A DNA stretch of 64,000 bases from Solirubrobacteraceae bacterium (GCA_024711025.1 JANJTP010000041.1:45230-109229), one strand, 5' to 3'. Shown: positions 9,090 through 24,899, counted from the stretch's first letter. Made by a program: numbers and translations. Notes: a model not told the origin generated them from the letters alone.

Positions 9090-10205
9090 TCAGGCCTCGC
9101 CCAGCCCGCTCCCGGTCTGCTCGACGAGGACCTTCATCACCTCTCGAAGGTCGCGGTTGGCGTCGTACACCTTGATCTGGCGCTCGGAGCCGGTGCCGTG
9201 AGCGAGCAGATCCTCGATCCCTTCCAGGTGGGCCAGGCCGCCCAGCTCGTCCGCGTGGCCCGCCAGCCGCTCCAGCAGCCGGCGCGTCAGGTCGCGGGCG
9301 CTCACCCGCTCCGCGCTGGGCAGGTCGACCAGGAGCGCGTCGATCCCGTGCCGCGCCGCCAGCCACTTGTTCTCGTCGAGCATCTGCAGGGGGTAGTAGG
9401 ACAGGCGCAGCCCCGCCTCGAAGTGCTCACACAGCTCCTTGACCATCGCCTGGATCAGCGCGGCGAGCCCGAGCGTGTGCTCCACCCGGGTCTGGCTGTC
9501 GCACATCCGCATCTCGACGGTGCCGAGCCGCGGGTGCGGGCGGACGTCGTACCAGAGGAAGGTGTAGTCGTCGATCACCCCGCTGCGCGTCATGAAGTCG
9601 ATCTCCTCGCAGAAGCCGGCCCAGCCCCGGTGGGTCGGCGGGATGCCGACACGCGGCAGCGCGCGGAAGATCGGCACGCGCGTCGAGTGCAGGCCTGTCA
9701 GATCGGCGCGCCAGAACGGCGAGTTGACCGACAGCGCGAGCAGCACGGGGATGTGGACACGCATGCCGTTGGCGACATGGATGGCCTTCTCCGGGTCGTC
9801 GACCCCGACGTGCACGTGCAGGCCGAACAGCAGCTCCTGGCGGGCGACGAAGCGCAGCGCCGAGACGATGTCGCGGTAGCGCTCGCGACCGACGATCCGC
9901 TGGTCCTCCCACATCGCGAAAGGGTGCGTGCCCGCGGCGGCGATCGTCAGCCCGCGCCCGGCGGCGCTCGCGCGGACCTGCGCGCGGAGCGCGCGGAGCT
10001 GGCGGCCGACCTCGGCGGTGCCGGAGCAGGGCTCGGTGGCGATCTCGAGCACCGACTCCATCAGCTCCGGCTTGATCTCGCCCTGCGGCGCATCCTCCAG
10101 AAGGGCCTCGATCGCATTGACGAGATCGAACTGCTCACCGTCGACGATCATCAGCTCCTCCTCGATCCCGAGCGTGTAGCTCGGGCCGGTGAAGCGGTGC
10201 TCCAT
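9090..10205 (-). CDS. Carboxylate-amine ligase / glutamate-cysteine ligase family (YbdK-type)
   Basis: [51 protein letters not shown]...[22 protein letters not shown]. Confidence 0.88.
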   Translation of the reverse strand: MEHRFTGPSYTLGIEEELMIVDGEQFDLVNAIEALLEDAPQGEIKPELMESVLEIATEPCSGTAEVGRQLRALRAQVRASAAGRGLTIAAAGTHPFAMWEDQRIVGRERYRDIVSALRFVARQELLFGLHVHVGVDDPEKAIHVANGMRVHIPVLLALSVNSPFWRADLTGLHSTRVPIFRALPRVGIPPTHRGWAGFCEEIDFMTRSGVIDDYTFLWYDVRPHPRLGTVEMRMCDSQTRVEHTLGLAALIQAMVKELCEHFEAGLRLSYYPLQMLDENKWLAARHGIDALLVDLPSAERVSARDLTRRLLERLAGHADELGGLAHLEGIEDLLAHGTGSERQIKVYDANRDLREVMKVLVEQTGSGLGEA

Positions 10206-10249
10206 GGCGCGCAGCGTACCCCGCCGCATCCCGTGACATCCGAGGATTC

Positions 10250-10279
10250 CCCCCGATCGCATGCCCGCGCGATCGGGGG
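10250..10279. promoter_or_regulatory. 11-bp perfect inverted repeat in the divergent promoter region
   Basis: CCCCCGATCGC-N8-GCGATCGGGGG between ybdK-like gene (start 10205, -) and aldolase (start 10328, +). Confidence 0.6.
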
Positions 10280-10327
10280 TACCGTAGGGGTCAAGCAGTT
10301 CACGACCGAGAACGGGAGCACGAGACA

Positions 10328-11416
<1,089 letters not shown>

Positions 11417-11541
11417 CGGCGATCGCTCGTCTCGCCGGGGCGCGAAGCCCGCGCCCCGGCGCACGACGTCGCGGCGCGACGGTCCTCGGGACGCCGCGGA
11501 TCCAGGCCCGGCCGCGGCTCAGCCGCTATGGTTTCGTGACG

Positions 11542-11787
11542 ATGGCGACGCGCTTGCGGCAGAGCCTGCGCGACTTCGAGGACGCCTTCGTCGAGCAGGC
11601 GCGGGCCGATCGACTCCGGCGCGAGCGGGTCGTTCGTGCCGTGGCGGCGCGTTCGACGTCGCGGCGCCTGGAGCGCCAGCACAAGCATGGGACGCTGCGC
11701 TTCGTCATGCTCATCCTGCTGCTGATCGCGACCGCGGTCGTCGTGACGATCGCGATGTTCGAGACGCTCTACATCGTCATGGGCTGA
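11542..11787 (+). CDS. Small single-TM hypothetical protein
   Basis: MATRLRQSLRDFEDAFVEQARADRLRR...RFVMLILLLIATAVVVTIAMFETLYIVMG. Confidence 0.65.
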   Translation: MATRLRQSLRDFEDAFVEQARADRLRRERVVRAVAARSTSRRLERQHKHGTLRFVMLILLLIATAVVVTIAMFETLYIVMG

Positions 11788-11828
11788 GCCGGGGCTCGAC
11801 GGCACGTCCCGTCGGCGAAGGACGGCGG

Positions 11829-12041
11829 TCAGCCCTCGGGCTCGGGCGCCGGCGCGGTCGTCGTCTCGGCTTCCGCCTGCTCCTGGCGGATCTCGAGATA
11901 GACCTCCTTGCGGAACACCGGCACGTCCCGCGGCGCCTGGATGCCGATTCGCACCTTGTCGCCGACGACCGACAGCACCGAGATCTCGACGTCGTCGCCG
12001 ATCATGATGCTCTGGTGAGACTTCCTGGTCAGGACCAGCAT
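11829..12041 (-). CDS. csrA: Carbon storage regulator CsrA
   Basis: [55 protein letters not shown], canonical CsrA. Confidence 0.96.
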   Translation of the reverse strand: MLVLTRKSHQSIMIGDDVEISVLSVVGDKVRIGIQAPRDVPVFRKEVYLEIRQEQAEAETTTAPAPEPEG

Positions 12042-12187
12042 CCTGCTGAGACCTCCGCTCGACGGCCTGTCCCCGCCGCCCCCCCTGGGCGCGTCGCCCA
12101 ATGTACCGATCTGCGGTGCGTGCGGGCAAGCCGGTGTGCGAGCGTCGCCCCGCGCGGCCCCCGCGCTCCGCTAGGCTGCCCCGCGGC

Positions 12188-12778
12188 ATGGCACGACGCT
12201 CTCTGAAGCCCCAGCTCAACCAGATCCGTACATGGGTGCGCCAAGGGCGCACCGATGCCTGGATCGCTCACCAGCTCGAAACCACGGTCCAGCAGGTGCA
12301 GTCCTTCAAGAGGGAGCACGAGCTCGCTCCGGAGGGCGCCGAAGGAACGGCGGAGCCCAGCGCTGAAATCGATCTGCGCGCGGAGGACGACGCGCTGATC
12401 GCCGAGCAGCTCGAGGCCGAGGCGCAGGCCCGCCGCGAGGAGCAGGAGCGGCTCGCCGCGGAAGAGGCGGAGGAGCTCCGCGCGCAGGCCGAGGCGGAGG
12501 CGCAGGCGGCTGAGGCCGGCGAGGAGGGCGAGGCGCCGAAGCGCCGCCGCAGTCGTCGCGGCGGTCGTGGGCGCACGCGCCGTGCCGCGCCGGCCGGAGC
12601 CCTGGAGGGCACCTTCGACCACGGTGAGGAGGGCTACGGGCTGTGGCTCGACCCTGCCGTCGCCGACGATCCGATCTACGCCGAGCACTGGGCCGGCCAC
12701 CGGTCGGTCACGGTGACGATCGAAGAGGACCAGATCGTGATCCGCCGCAGCGGCGAGGAAGAGCCCGACGAGGACTGA
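12188..12778 (+). CDS. Hypothetical protein: HTH-like N-terminus, Glu/Ala-rich coil, Arg/Gly-rich basic patch
   Basis: MARRSLKPQLNQIRTWVRQGRTDAWIAHQLETTVQQVQSFKREH... [40 protein letters not shown]... Confidence 0.75.
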   Translation: MARRSLKPQLNQIRTWVRQGRTDAWIAHQLETTVQQVQSFKREHELAPEGAEGTAEPSAEIDLRAEDDALIAEQLEAEAQARREEQERLAAEEAEELRAQAEAEAQAAEAGEEGEAPKRRRSRRGGRGRTRRAAPAGALEGTFDHGEEGYGLWLDPAVADDPIYAEHWAGHRSVTVTIEEDQIVIRRSGEEEPDED

Positions 12779-12845
12779 GCTCGCGGCCGGATCCTGACGC
12801 CGGCTCACCCGGGCCGGCGGCCGGCTCGGTCGAGCCGATGCCCGC

Positions 12846-13169
12846 TCACTCGGGCGCGTCGACCCGGCGTCCCCCGGCGAAGTCGGCGGCCCCCCGCACG
12901 TAGCGGGCGAACGCGGCGTCCGCGACCCGCGCGTCCCAGGTCCAGGGCGCGCCGGGAGCGATCCTGGCCGCGAGGTCCAGGCACCAGCTCGCGCCGGCCT
13001 CGTACAGCCCCACCAGCTCGTCGACGGTGAACGCGCCGCCCAGACGGCGGCGAAGCTCGGCGACCAGCGCATTCTCGACGCGGTGCAGCGCCGGGAGCTG
13101 CTCGGGCGGCGCCTTGGCGACGTGCTGCTCACCCTGCCGCCACTGCTGGATCGTCGTCTCGTAGGCCAC
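12846..13169 (-). CDS. Hypothetical protein
   Basis: MAYETTIQQWRQGEQHVAKAPPEQLPALHRVENALVAELRRRLGGAFTVDELVGLYEAG..., compatible codon usage. Confidence 0.6.
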   Translation of the reverse strand: MAYETTIQQWRQGEQHVAKAPPEQLPALHRVENALVAELRRRLGGAFTVDELVGLYEAGASWCLDLAARIAPGAPWTWDARVADAAFARYVRGAADFAGGRRVDAPE

Positions 13170-13225
13170 GAGCGCCCCAGGCTAGCCGGAGCCCGGGCCG
13201 ACTCCGGACAGCCCGTCCGTCTCGC

Positions 13226-13594
13226 TCACTTGCGCGGCAGGCCCTCGATCACGTACGCGCGCTCGCCGGGGCGGACCATCCCCAGCGCGCGAGCCTCCTT
13301 CTCCAGCGCCCGGGGGTTCTGCAGCGCGCGCACGCGGCGGTCGAGACGCGCCCGCTCGGCCTGCAGGCGCACGACCTCGCCACGCCTCACGGCCGCCTCC
13401 TTGCGCGTCGACCAGACCGACAGCAGCGGATGGACGTAGAGGGCCGCGACGAGCGCCACCACGAGACCGACCATGACCCGCCCCACGCGATCCCAGCGAA
13501 TCGAGCTGCGGCGCTGCGGGCCGGCGACCGGGCGCGGGCGGTGAGCCGGGCGACGCTGCGACGGCGCGGCGCGGGCGCTGCGTTGGGCGGCCAT
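13226..13594 (-). CDS. Septum formation initiator (FtsB/DivIC-like)
   Basis: Single TM followed by coiled coil and RALQNPRALEKEARALGMVRPGERAYVIEGLP; next to eno. Confidence 0.8.
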   Translation of the reverse strand: MAAQRSARAAPSQRRPAHRPRPVAGPQRRSSIRWDRVGRVMVGLVVALVAALYVHPLLSVWSTRKEAAVRRGEVVRLQAERARLDRRVRALQNPRALEKEARALGMVRPGERAYVIEGLPRK

Positions 13595-13663
13595 CAGGCC
13601 TGGATTCGTCGCTCGGCGCCGCCCTCCTGCCGTCGATCGGCGATGACACGCTCCGCCCGAGGA

Positions 13664-13706
13664 TCCTGGCTGCAACAGCGTCCGTATCGGCACGCCTGCT
13701 GCGGCC
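13664..13706. repeat. Dispersed hairpin repeat, diverged copy
   Basis: TGGCTGCAACAGCGTCCGTATCGGCACGCCTGCTGCGGCCACG; imperfect inverted repeat; same 22-nt spacing from GTAT to CACG as copies at 6.1 and 24.85 kb. Confidence 0.6.
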
Positions 13707-13822
13707 ACGCCGCGAAGGCGTGCCGCCCGCCGATCGCACCACCCGAGGCGCACCACCCGAGGCGCTCGCCCGCCCCGAAGGCGCCGGTGGGAGACCGCCG
13801 GCGCCCGGGACGTCTGGCGCTC

Positions 13823-15891
<2,069 letters not shown>

Positions 15892-15902
15892 CCCGCGCTC
15901 CG

Positions 15903-17072
15903 TCAGCCGCCGGTCGTGGTCTGCGTGGTGGTGGGCGCGCTCTCGGTCGCCGCGCCGGGCGGTGCCTTCTCGGTCGAGGTCTTCTTCGAGTTCGAGCAGT
16001 CGGGGACGACGAAGTCCTTCTGGCACTCGGTCTTGTCGCGCCAGCGCTCCTGGTAGTCCTTGCCGAACTTGGTCAGGGCGGCCTGCTGGCGCTCGGACTG
16101 GACGATCTGCTTGATCGATGCCTCGAGGTCCTTGGTCAGCGGCTGGGTCTTGGCCGCGGTGTCCTTGGTGACCTCGAAGACGTACCAGCCGTCGGCCGTC
16201 TTGACGGGGCCCTCCAGCCGGTTCGGCGGCGCCTTGAAGACCGCGTCGTCGAAGGCCTTCTCGCCCTGGCCCTTCTGGACGCCGCTCAGCTTGCCGCCGC
16301 TGCTCTTCGACGTCGGGTCCTTCGAGTAGCGCTTCGCGACCTTCGCCCACGACTCACCGGACTCGAGCGCCTGCTTGGCCTCCTGCGCCTGCTTCTCGCT
16401 CGAGGTCAGGACGACCCGCAGATCGCGGGTCTGCGGCTGGGTGAACTGCTTGTCCTTGTTCTTCGCGTAGTAGGCCGTCACGTCCGCGGCGGTCACGCTC
16501 CCTGCGCTCTTGTTGACCTTCTCGGTGACCTTCTGCTCGAGCATCTGCGTGCGCTGGCGGAAGAGCAGGTCGGCCTCGGTCTGCCCGGAGTCCTTGAGGA
16601 ACTTCTGGTAGTCGGCGGGCTTCGGGAACGCCTGCTTGCGAGCCTTGTCGAGCTCCTTCTTGACGGCGGCGTCGGACAGCTCGATGCCCTGCTTCTTCGC
16701 CTCCGCCTCGAGCCACTGAGAGCGGATCAGGAACGTCATGACCTGGTCCTTGAGCTGCGTGTACTGCTGCTTGCACTGCGTCTCGAACTGCTTGTCCGTC
16801 GGCTTGGGCTGCCCCTTGACCGGCGCCGGGGCCGCCGCCTTCAGAGCGGCGACGCACTTCTCGTAGCCGGGCGGGTCGGGCACGACGCTGGAGCCGCCCT
16901 GCTGGCCGGCCGCGGAGGCGGCGATGCCCATCCAGTTGTCGAAGGCCTCCTTGGAGACGGTCTGCCCGTCGACCTTCAGCACCGCGCTGTCGGGGACGCC
17001 CCCGCACGCGGTCAGGCCGACAGCGAAAAAAACGGCGCCCAGCGCCATGGCACTACGAAGGATCTTCGACAT
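15903..17072 (-). CDS. SurA/PrsA-like peptidyl-prolyl cis-trans isomerase lipoprotein
   Basis: MSKILRSAMALGAVFFAVGLTACGGVPDSAVLKVDGQTVSKEAFDNW lipobox-like; PPIC region around VLTSSEKQAQEAKQALESGESWAKVAKRYSKDPTSKSSGGKLSGVQKGQ. Confidence 0.88.
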   Translation of the reverse strand: MSKILRSAMALGAVFFAVGLTACGGVPDSAVLKVDGQTVSKEAFDNWMGIAASAAGQQGGSSVVPDPPGYEKCVAALKAAAPAPVKGQPKPTDKQFETQCKQQYTQLKDQVMTFLIRSQWLEAEAKKQGIELSDAAVKKELDKARKQAFPKPADYQKFLKDSGQTEADLLFRQRTQMLEQKVTEKVNKSAGSVTAADVTAYYAKNKDKQFTQPQTRDLRVVLTSSEKQAQEAKQALESGESWAKVAKRYSKDPTSKSSGGKLSGVQKGQGEKAFDDAVFKAPPNRLEGPVKTADGWYVFEVTKDTAAKTQPLTKDLEASIKQIVQSERQQAALTKFGKDYQERWRDKTECQKDFVVPDCSNSKKTSTEKAPPGAATESAPTTTQTTTGG

Positions 17073-17133
17073 CGCGGCTCGCAGTGTATGAGGTGCATGG
17101 CGCCTGCGCGCCGACCGAGCACGGCGCCGCCGC

Positions 17134-20541
<3,408 letters not shown>

Positions 20542-20622
20542 CGGGCGGGCACGGCGAGCGGCCGCGCTGCCGCGCGGCCGGACCCTCTTGCGACGATAGC
20601 GTGCGGCGCCGCGAAGGGCGGT

Positions 20623-21183
20623 TCAGCGCTCGGGCAGATCCAGTTCGCCCTGCACGACGCGCTCCGTGGCGTCCGCGGCATCGCGCACCAGATCGGCAAC
20701 CTGCGCCGGCGACTGGCGCCAACGACCCAGGACGTACGCGGCCACGATCTCCGGATCGGTCGACTCGGGCCGTCCGACGCCGATCCGCACGCGGCCGAAG
20801 TCCGCGGAGCCAAGACCGCGGCGCAGCGACTTCAGGCCGTTGTGACCCGCGAGCCCGCCGCCGAGCCGTGGACGGATCTCGCCGAACGGCAGGTCGATGT
20901 CGTCGTGGACGACGAGCACGCGGTCGAGATCGACCTTCATCGCCCCGCGCGCCGGGCCGACCGACGAGCCCGACTCGTTCATGTACGTGAGGGGCTGCAG
21001 CAAGGCGACGCGCGGCCCGGTGTAGCCGGCACGACCCTCCGCGATCAGCCCGCCGAAGCGCTTCTTGGGCTGCCCCAGCCCCCAGCGCCCGGCAAGCTCG
21101 GCCACGACCTGGAAGCCGACGTTGTGCGGCGTGCGCTCGTAGCGGGCGCCGGGGTTGCCCAGGCCGACGATCAGCCAGTCCAC
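20623..21183 (-). CDS. pth: Peptidyl-tRNA hydrolase
   Basis: DWLIVGLGNPGARYERTPHNVGFQVV...LLQPLTYMNESG...HDDIDLPFGEIRPRLGGGLAGHNGLKS. Confidence 0.95.
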   Translation of the reverse strand: MDWLIVGLGNPGARYERTPHNVGFQVVAELAGRWGLGQPKKRFGGLIAEGRAGYTGPRVALLQPLTYMNESGSSVGPARGAMKVDLDRVLVVHDDIDLPFGEIRPRLGGGLAGHNGLKSLRRGLGSADFGRVRIGVGRPESTDPEIVAAYVLGRWRQSPAQVADLVRDAADATERVVQGELDLPER

Positions 21184-21234
21184 GGGCGCCGCGCCGGAGG
21201 ACGGGCGTCGCACGCGATCATCGAGCGCACCGGG

Positions 21235-21894
21235 CTACTCGCCGGGCTCGAGCTCCTCGCCACCCCCAGCCGAGGCCTGCGCCTCGCCGACAACGGCCGT
21301 CTCCTGCTCGATGCCCTCCTCGCCCTCGGCGCGCAGGCGCGGTGCGAGCACCGCCGCGACGACGATCTCGAGCTCCTCGAGCAGCGTCACGCCGGCGGGG
21401 AGGCTCACGCCCTCAAGCGTCGCGACGCCGCCGATCTCGAGTCCTGAGACGTCGAGCTCGATCGACTCCGGGATGTCGTTCGGCAGCGCCTCGATGTTCA
21501 GCTCACGCAGCTGCTGGTCGAGGATCCCGCCCTCACGGACTCCCGGGGCGTCGTCGCCGCCGGTCAGCTCGAGCGGCACGATCGCGTGGATCGGCTTACT
21601 GAGGTCGACGCGCAGGAAGTCGACGTGCGTGGTCTCCCCGCGGACCTGGTGGCGCTGGACCTCCTTGAGAACCGCGGGAGTCGACTTGCCGTCGAGCGTC
21701 AGCTCGATCACCGCACCGGTCGCCTGAAGCGCCAGGCGCAGATCGCGCGCGTCGACGGAGAGCGGCAGCGGTTCGCCGCCGCGCCCGTAGAGCACTCCCG
21801 GGACCTTCCCCTCGCGGCGCAGGCGGCGCGTCGCGCGCGAGCCCTCGACCGAGCGTGGGAAGACGGTGAGCGTGGTGGTCTGTTCCTTGGCCAT
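21235..21894 (-). CDS. rplY: 50S ribosomal protein L25/Ctc
   Basis: MAKEQTTTLTVFPRSVEGSRATRRLRREGKVPGVLYGRGGEPLPLSVDARDLRLAL...TTHVDFLRVDLSKPIHAIVPLEL. Confidence 0.93.
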   Translation of the reverse strand: MAKEQTTTLTVFPRSVEGSRATRRLRREGKVPGVLYGRGGEPLPLSVDARDLRLALQATGAVIELTLDGKSTPAVLKEVQRHQVRGETTHVDFLRVDLSKPIHAIVPLELTGGDDAPGVREGGILDQQLRELNIEALPNDIPESIELDVSGLEIGGVATLEGVSLPAGVTLLEELEIVVAAVLAPRLRAEGEEGIEQETAVVGEAQASAGGGEELEPGE

Positions 21895-22051
21895 GGCGGC
21901 TGACGAAGGTAGCAGGAAGCGCGCCCCGGCCGCGCTCGCGATCGAGCTCCCGTCCCGTGACGACGAGGCGCCGGCGACCGGCGCAGCCTCACGCGGGAGC
22001 AGCGCGGCGCATCGGACGAGCCGCGCGTCGGACGCCGGAGACACCCGCCGC

Positions 22052-24124
22052 TCAGCGATCGACCTGGCGCGTGGCGCGGAAGCGCTCACGGACGAGCGAG
22101 AAGGCGGGCTTGCGCTGCCCGTCGAACGTCACGAGGCCCTTCTCGTGGATCGGCGGGTCGGGCCGGGGATTGCCGCCGTCCCAGCCCGGGCGCACGCGGA
22201 ACTCCTGCAGCGCCCAGTAGATGGCACCGGACAGCCATGGTCGCCGGGCGAACACGCCGAGCTGGTAGTCGATCCAGTCGCTCTGGAACTCGTACGTGCC
22301 GCGCTCCTCGACAGGACCGCTGCGGTTCGCCTCCGCGCCGAACTCGCTGACGATCAGCGCCTTGCGAGGCAGGCAGCGGCGCATCGAGTCGAGGTAGTCG
22401 CCGAGCAGGTCGCGGTCGGCGATCAGCCCGGTCGCGCCCGGGTACCAGCCGAAGTAGTCGTTGATCCCTACGACGTCGAGCGGCTCGTAGCCGCTCTGGC
22501 AGCCGACCGTCGGAGCTCCGGAGACGGCCAGCGCGACCGGCCGCGTCGGGTCGACCGCCCTTGCGGCCGCCGCCGCGTCGGTCAGGTACCGCGACAACGC
22601 CGGCCCGGTCCGCGCGCTCAGCTCGTTGCCCAGCGACCACAGCGCGATCGACGGGTGCGAGCGGCTCTCGCGCACGTTCGCGGCGACAAGCGCGACCGCG
22701 GCGCGGCGCACGGACGGCTTCGCGAAGTCGCTCGACTCGAGCTGGTAGACGGGCACCTCGGACCAGACGAGCAGCCCGAGCGCGTCGGCGCGCTCCAGCG
22801 TGTGCGGGTGCAGCGGATAGTGGGCCCGCAGCATCGTCGCGCCGAGCTCGCGCGCCCAGCCGAGCTGCGCGTCGCGGACTCGGTTGTCGATCGCGAAGCC
22901 GTGCTCGCGCGAGTCCTCGTGCAGGCCGAAGCCGCGGACGTCGAGCCGGCGCCCGTTGAGCCTCAGTAGCCCGCCGGCGTCGACGCGCACCGAGCGAATG
23001 CCGATTCTCCTGACGACGCGCTGCAGCACTCGCGCACCGTCGCCGGCGGTGACGGACGCTTCGTACAGCGCCGGCCGGTCGGGCCACCAGAGCCGGGGCG
23101 CCGTCAGGCGCACCGAGCGCGTGACCTTCCGCTGTGCCCCGGGAGCGAGGCTGATGCGACCGAGCGCGACGCGGCGCGCGCCCAGACGCGACGTCAGCGT
23201 CGCGGATCGCGTGCGCGTGCCGAGGTTGCGCGCCAGCACCTCCCAGCGTACCGTCGCCGCGCAACGGGCGCAGGGCAGCCGAACGCTGACGCCGACGTCG
23301 GCCAGATCGAGATCCGCGACGCGGCGCAGGTAGACCTCGCGCAGGATCCCGCCGTAGTTCCACCAGCCGCCCTGCGGGCGACCCCGGACGTCGAGCTTCT
23401 GCGGCGGCAGGTCGGACGGCCCACGGCGGCTGTCGACCCGCACGACGAGCCGGTTGACCGCGTCCCGCCGCAGCAGCCCACGCGGCAGGCGCAGCTCGAA
23501 CGGGATCTGCGCGACCGCGTGCCGACCGAGTAGGCGCCCGTTGAGCCAGACGCGGGCCCGGTAGTTGACGGACTCGAACCGCACGACCCAGGAGAGCCCC
23601 GGATCGCGGCTGGGCAGCCGGAAGTCGCGCCGGTACCAGCCGACCGCGCCGAGGTAGGAGGCGAGGCTCTCATCGGTCGCGTTCCAGGCGTTCGGCACGC
23701 TCGTGCGGGCCCATCCCGCCGTCGACGAGGTCGACTGCCAGCGCAGCCGCTCCCCGGCGAGCGCCGGGTCGGCGCGGAACAGCCACGTGCCGTCGAGCAG
23801 GTAGCGACCGGATGGCCCCTGCTCGTAGAGGACGCGCGCAGAGGGCGTCGTAGCCGCGTACGCCGGGCCACGCGGCACGCCGGCTGCGGGTACCGGGCCG
23901 CGCGGCACGCCGGCTGCGGACGCCGGGCCCCCGGGTGCGACCGGCGTCGCCGTGGCCGCGGGTGCCGGGCCCCCGGGTGCGACCGTGGCCGGGCCCTGCG
24001 GCGAGCCGGCCGCCGCCGCGGGAGTGGGCGCTGCGCCGCCGGGCACGGCCGGCGTCGCCGTCGCCGCGGGCGCGGCGACGAGCAGCACCAGCGTCGCGGC
24101 GGCGACGGCGATCAACGCGGGCAC
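22052..24124 (-). CDS. Glycoside hydrolase family 2 protein (secreted)
   Basis: Sugar-binding, Ig-like and TIM barrel segments: GFGLHEDSREHGFAIDNRVRDAQLGWARELGATMLRAHYPLHPHTLERADALGLLVWSEVPVYQ, SLGNELSA, ALIVSEFGAEA; N-terminal hydrophobic segment plus Pro/Ala/Gly-rich linker. Confidence 0.9.
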   Translation of the reverse strand: MPALIAVAAATLVLLVAAPAATATPAVPGGAAPTPAAAAGSPQGPATVAPGGPAPAATATPVAPGGPASAAGVPRGPVPAAGVPRGPAYAATTPSARVLYEQGPSGRYLLDGTWLFRADPALAGERLRWQSTSSTAGWARTSVPNAWNATDESLASYLGAVGWYRRDFRLPSRDPGLSWVVRFESVNYRARVWLNGRLLGRHAVAQIPFELRLPRGLLRRDAVNRLVVRVDSRRGPSDLPPQKLDVRGRPQGGWWNYGGILREVYLRRVADLDLADVGVSVRLPCARCAATVRWEVLARNLGTRTRSATLTSRLGARRVALGRISLAPGAQRKVTRSVRLTAPRLWWPDRPALYEASVTAGDGARVLQRVVRRIGIRSVRVDAGGLLRLNGRRLDVRGFGLHEDSREHGFAIDNRVRDAQLGWARELGATMLRAHYPLHPHTLERADALGLLVWSEVPVYQLESSDFAKPSVRRAAVALVAANVRESRSHPSIALWSLGNELSARTGPALSRYLTDAAAAARAVDPTRPVALAVSGAPTVGCQSGYEPLDVVGINDYFGWYPGATGLIADRDLLGDYLDSMRRCLPRKALIVSEFGAEANRSGPVEERGTYEFQSDWIDYQLGVFARRPWLSGAIYWALQEFRVRPGWDGGNPRPDPPIHEKGLVTFDGQRKPAFSLVRERFRATRQVDR

Positions 24125-24564
24125 GAGGCCGTCCCCGCGATCCGCGGCCCGATCCGATGCGCGACGACGCGGCCGCCGAGCAGCGGCAGGCCGAGGCGCT
24201 CGACGTCGAGGCACTGGATGACCGGCGGCGAGCCCGCCCCAGTCATCCAGGCGACGCGCGTCGGACCGCGCTCGGCCAGCAGCGCGTGAGCGGTCGCCGA
24301 GTCGTAGCCGACGATCCGCACCTCGCCGGGCCGGCGCAGCATCCGCGCGAGCCGCCGCGTCGCGGCCCGGCAGCCGCCGTCACGGCGGCAACCTTCGAGC
24401 AGCGAGGTCATCGCCGCGCCGTCGCCCGCCGCCTGCGCTCGCAGCACGCGCGTCACGACCGCCCGCTCCCGGTTCTCCCCGGTCAGCCACAGCGCCAGCA
24501 CCAGCGAGCCGAGCAGGAACAGCGCGACGCCGAGGGCGAGGAGCAGCACGCGGCCTACGGTCAC
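24112..24564 (-). CDS. Single-TM hypothetical protein
   Basis: VTVGRVLLLALGVALFLLGSLVLALWLTGENRERAVVTRVLRAQAAGDGAAMTSLLEGC...; overlaps GH2 start. Confidence 0.65.
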   Translation of the reverse strand: MTVGRVLLLALGVALFLLGSLVLALWLTGENRERAVVTRVLRAQAAGDGAAMTSLLEGCRRDGGCRAATRRLARMLRRPGEVRIVGYDSATAHALLAERGPTRVAWMTGAGSPPVIQCLDVERLGLPLLGGRVVAHRIGPRIAGTASCPR

Positions 24565-24596
24565 GTCCGGCAGCCTAGACGAGTAGTTCCACGGGC

Positions 24597-24690
24597 TCAG
24601 GTGGTGTATTGGGCCAGGGAGCGGCTGGGGAGGCCGCGTCGGTGGTTGAGCGCGACGGCGGCGGCGAGCGCGAGGAAGCGGCAGGCCAGG
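24597..24690 (-). pseudogene. Probable transposase C-terminal remnant
   Basis: Minus-strand reading ...RLACRFLALAAAVALNHRRGLPSRSLAQYTT* resembles the C-terminal end of IS982/IS5-type DDE transposases (LLALAAAIxLNxxLGRPSRSLxxYxx); no intact upstream transposase. Confidence 0.45.
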
Positions 24691-24778
24691 CGTGTGCGCA
24701 GGCCAGGCGTATGCGCAGGCCAGGCGTGTGCGCAGGCCAGGCGTGTGCGCAGGCCAGGCGCGTGCGCAGGCCGTGCAG
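24682..24778. repeat. 17-bp minisatellite, 5 full units plus partial
   Basis: caggccaggcg(t/c)(g/a)tgcg at 24682, 24699, 24716, 24733, 24750; degenerates at 24767. Confidence 0.95.
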
Positions 24779-24825
24779 GGTGCGCGCACCGTGGCGTTGG
24801 AGGGGAGGATGCGATACGCCCCGAG

Positions 24826-24899
24826 CTGAGAGCGACACGCCTCCGGGAATTGTGGCTGCAGAAGCTCAGGTATGGGCTGGGTTTCTGCAGCCACGTTCC
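24826..24899. repeat. Hairpin repeat copy A (74 nt)
   Basis: CTGAGAGCGACACGCCTCCGGGAATT-GTGGCTGCAGAAGCTCAG-GTATGGG-CTGGGTTTCTGCAGCCAC-GTTCC; 18-bp stem with G-T wobbles, 7-nt loop. Confidence 0.92.

Noticed and set aside
24682-24778. Possible CRISPR array
   Set aside because: 17-bp units are directly contiguous with no spacers and no cas genes are near; it is a minisatellite.
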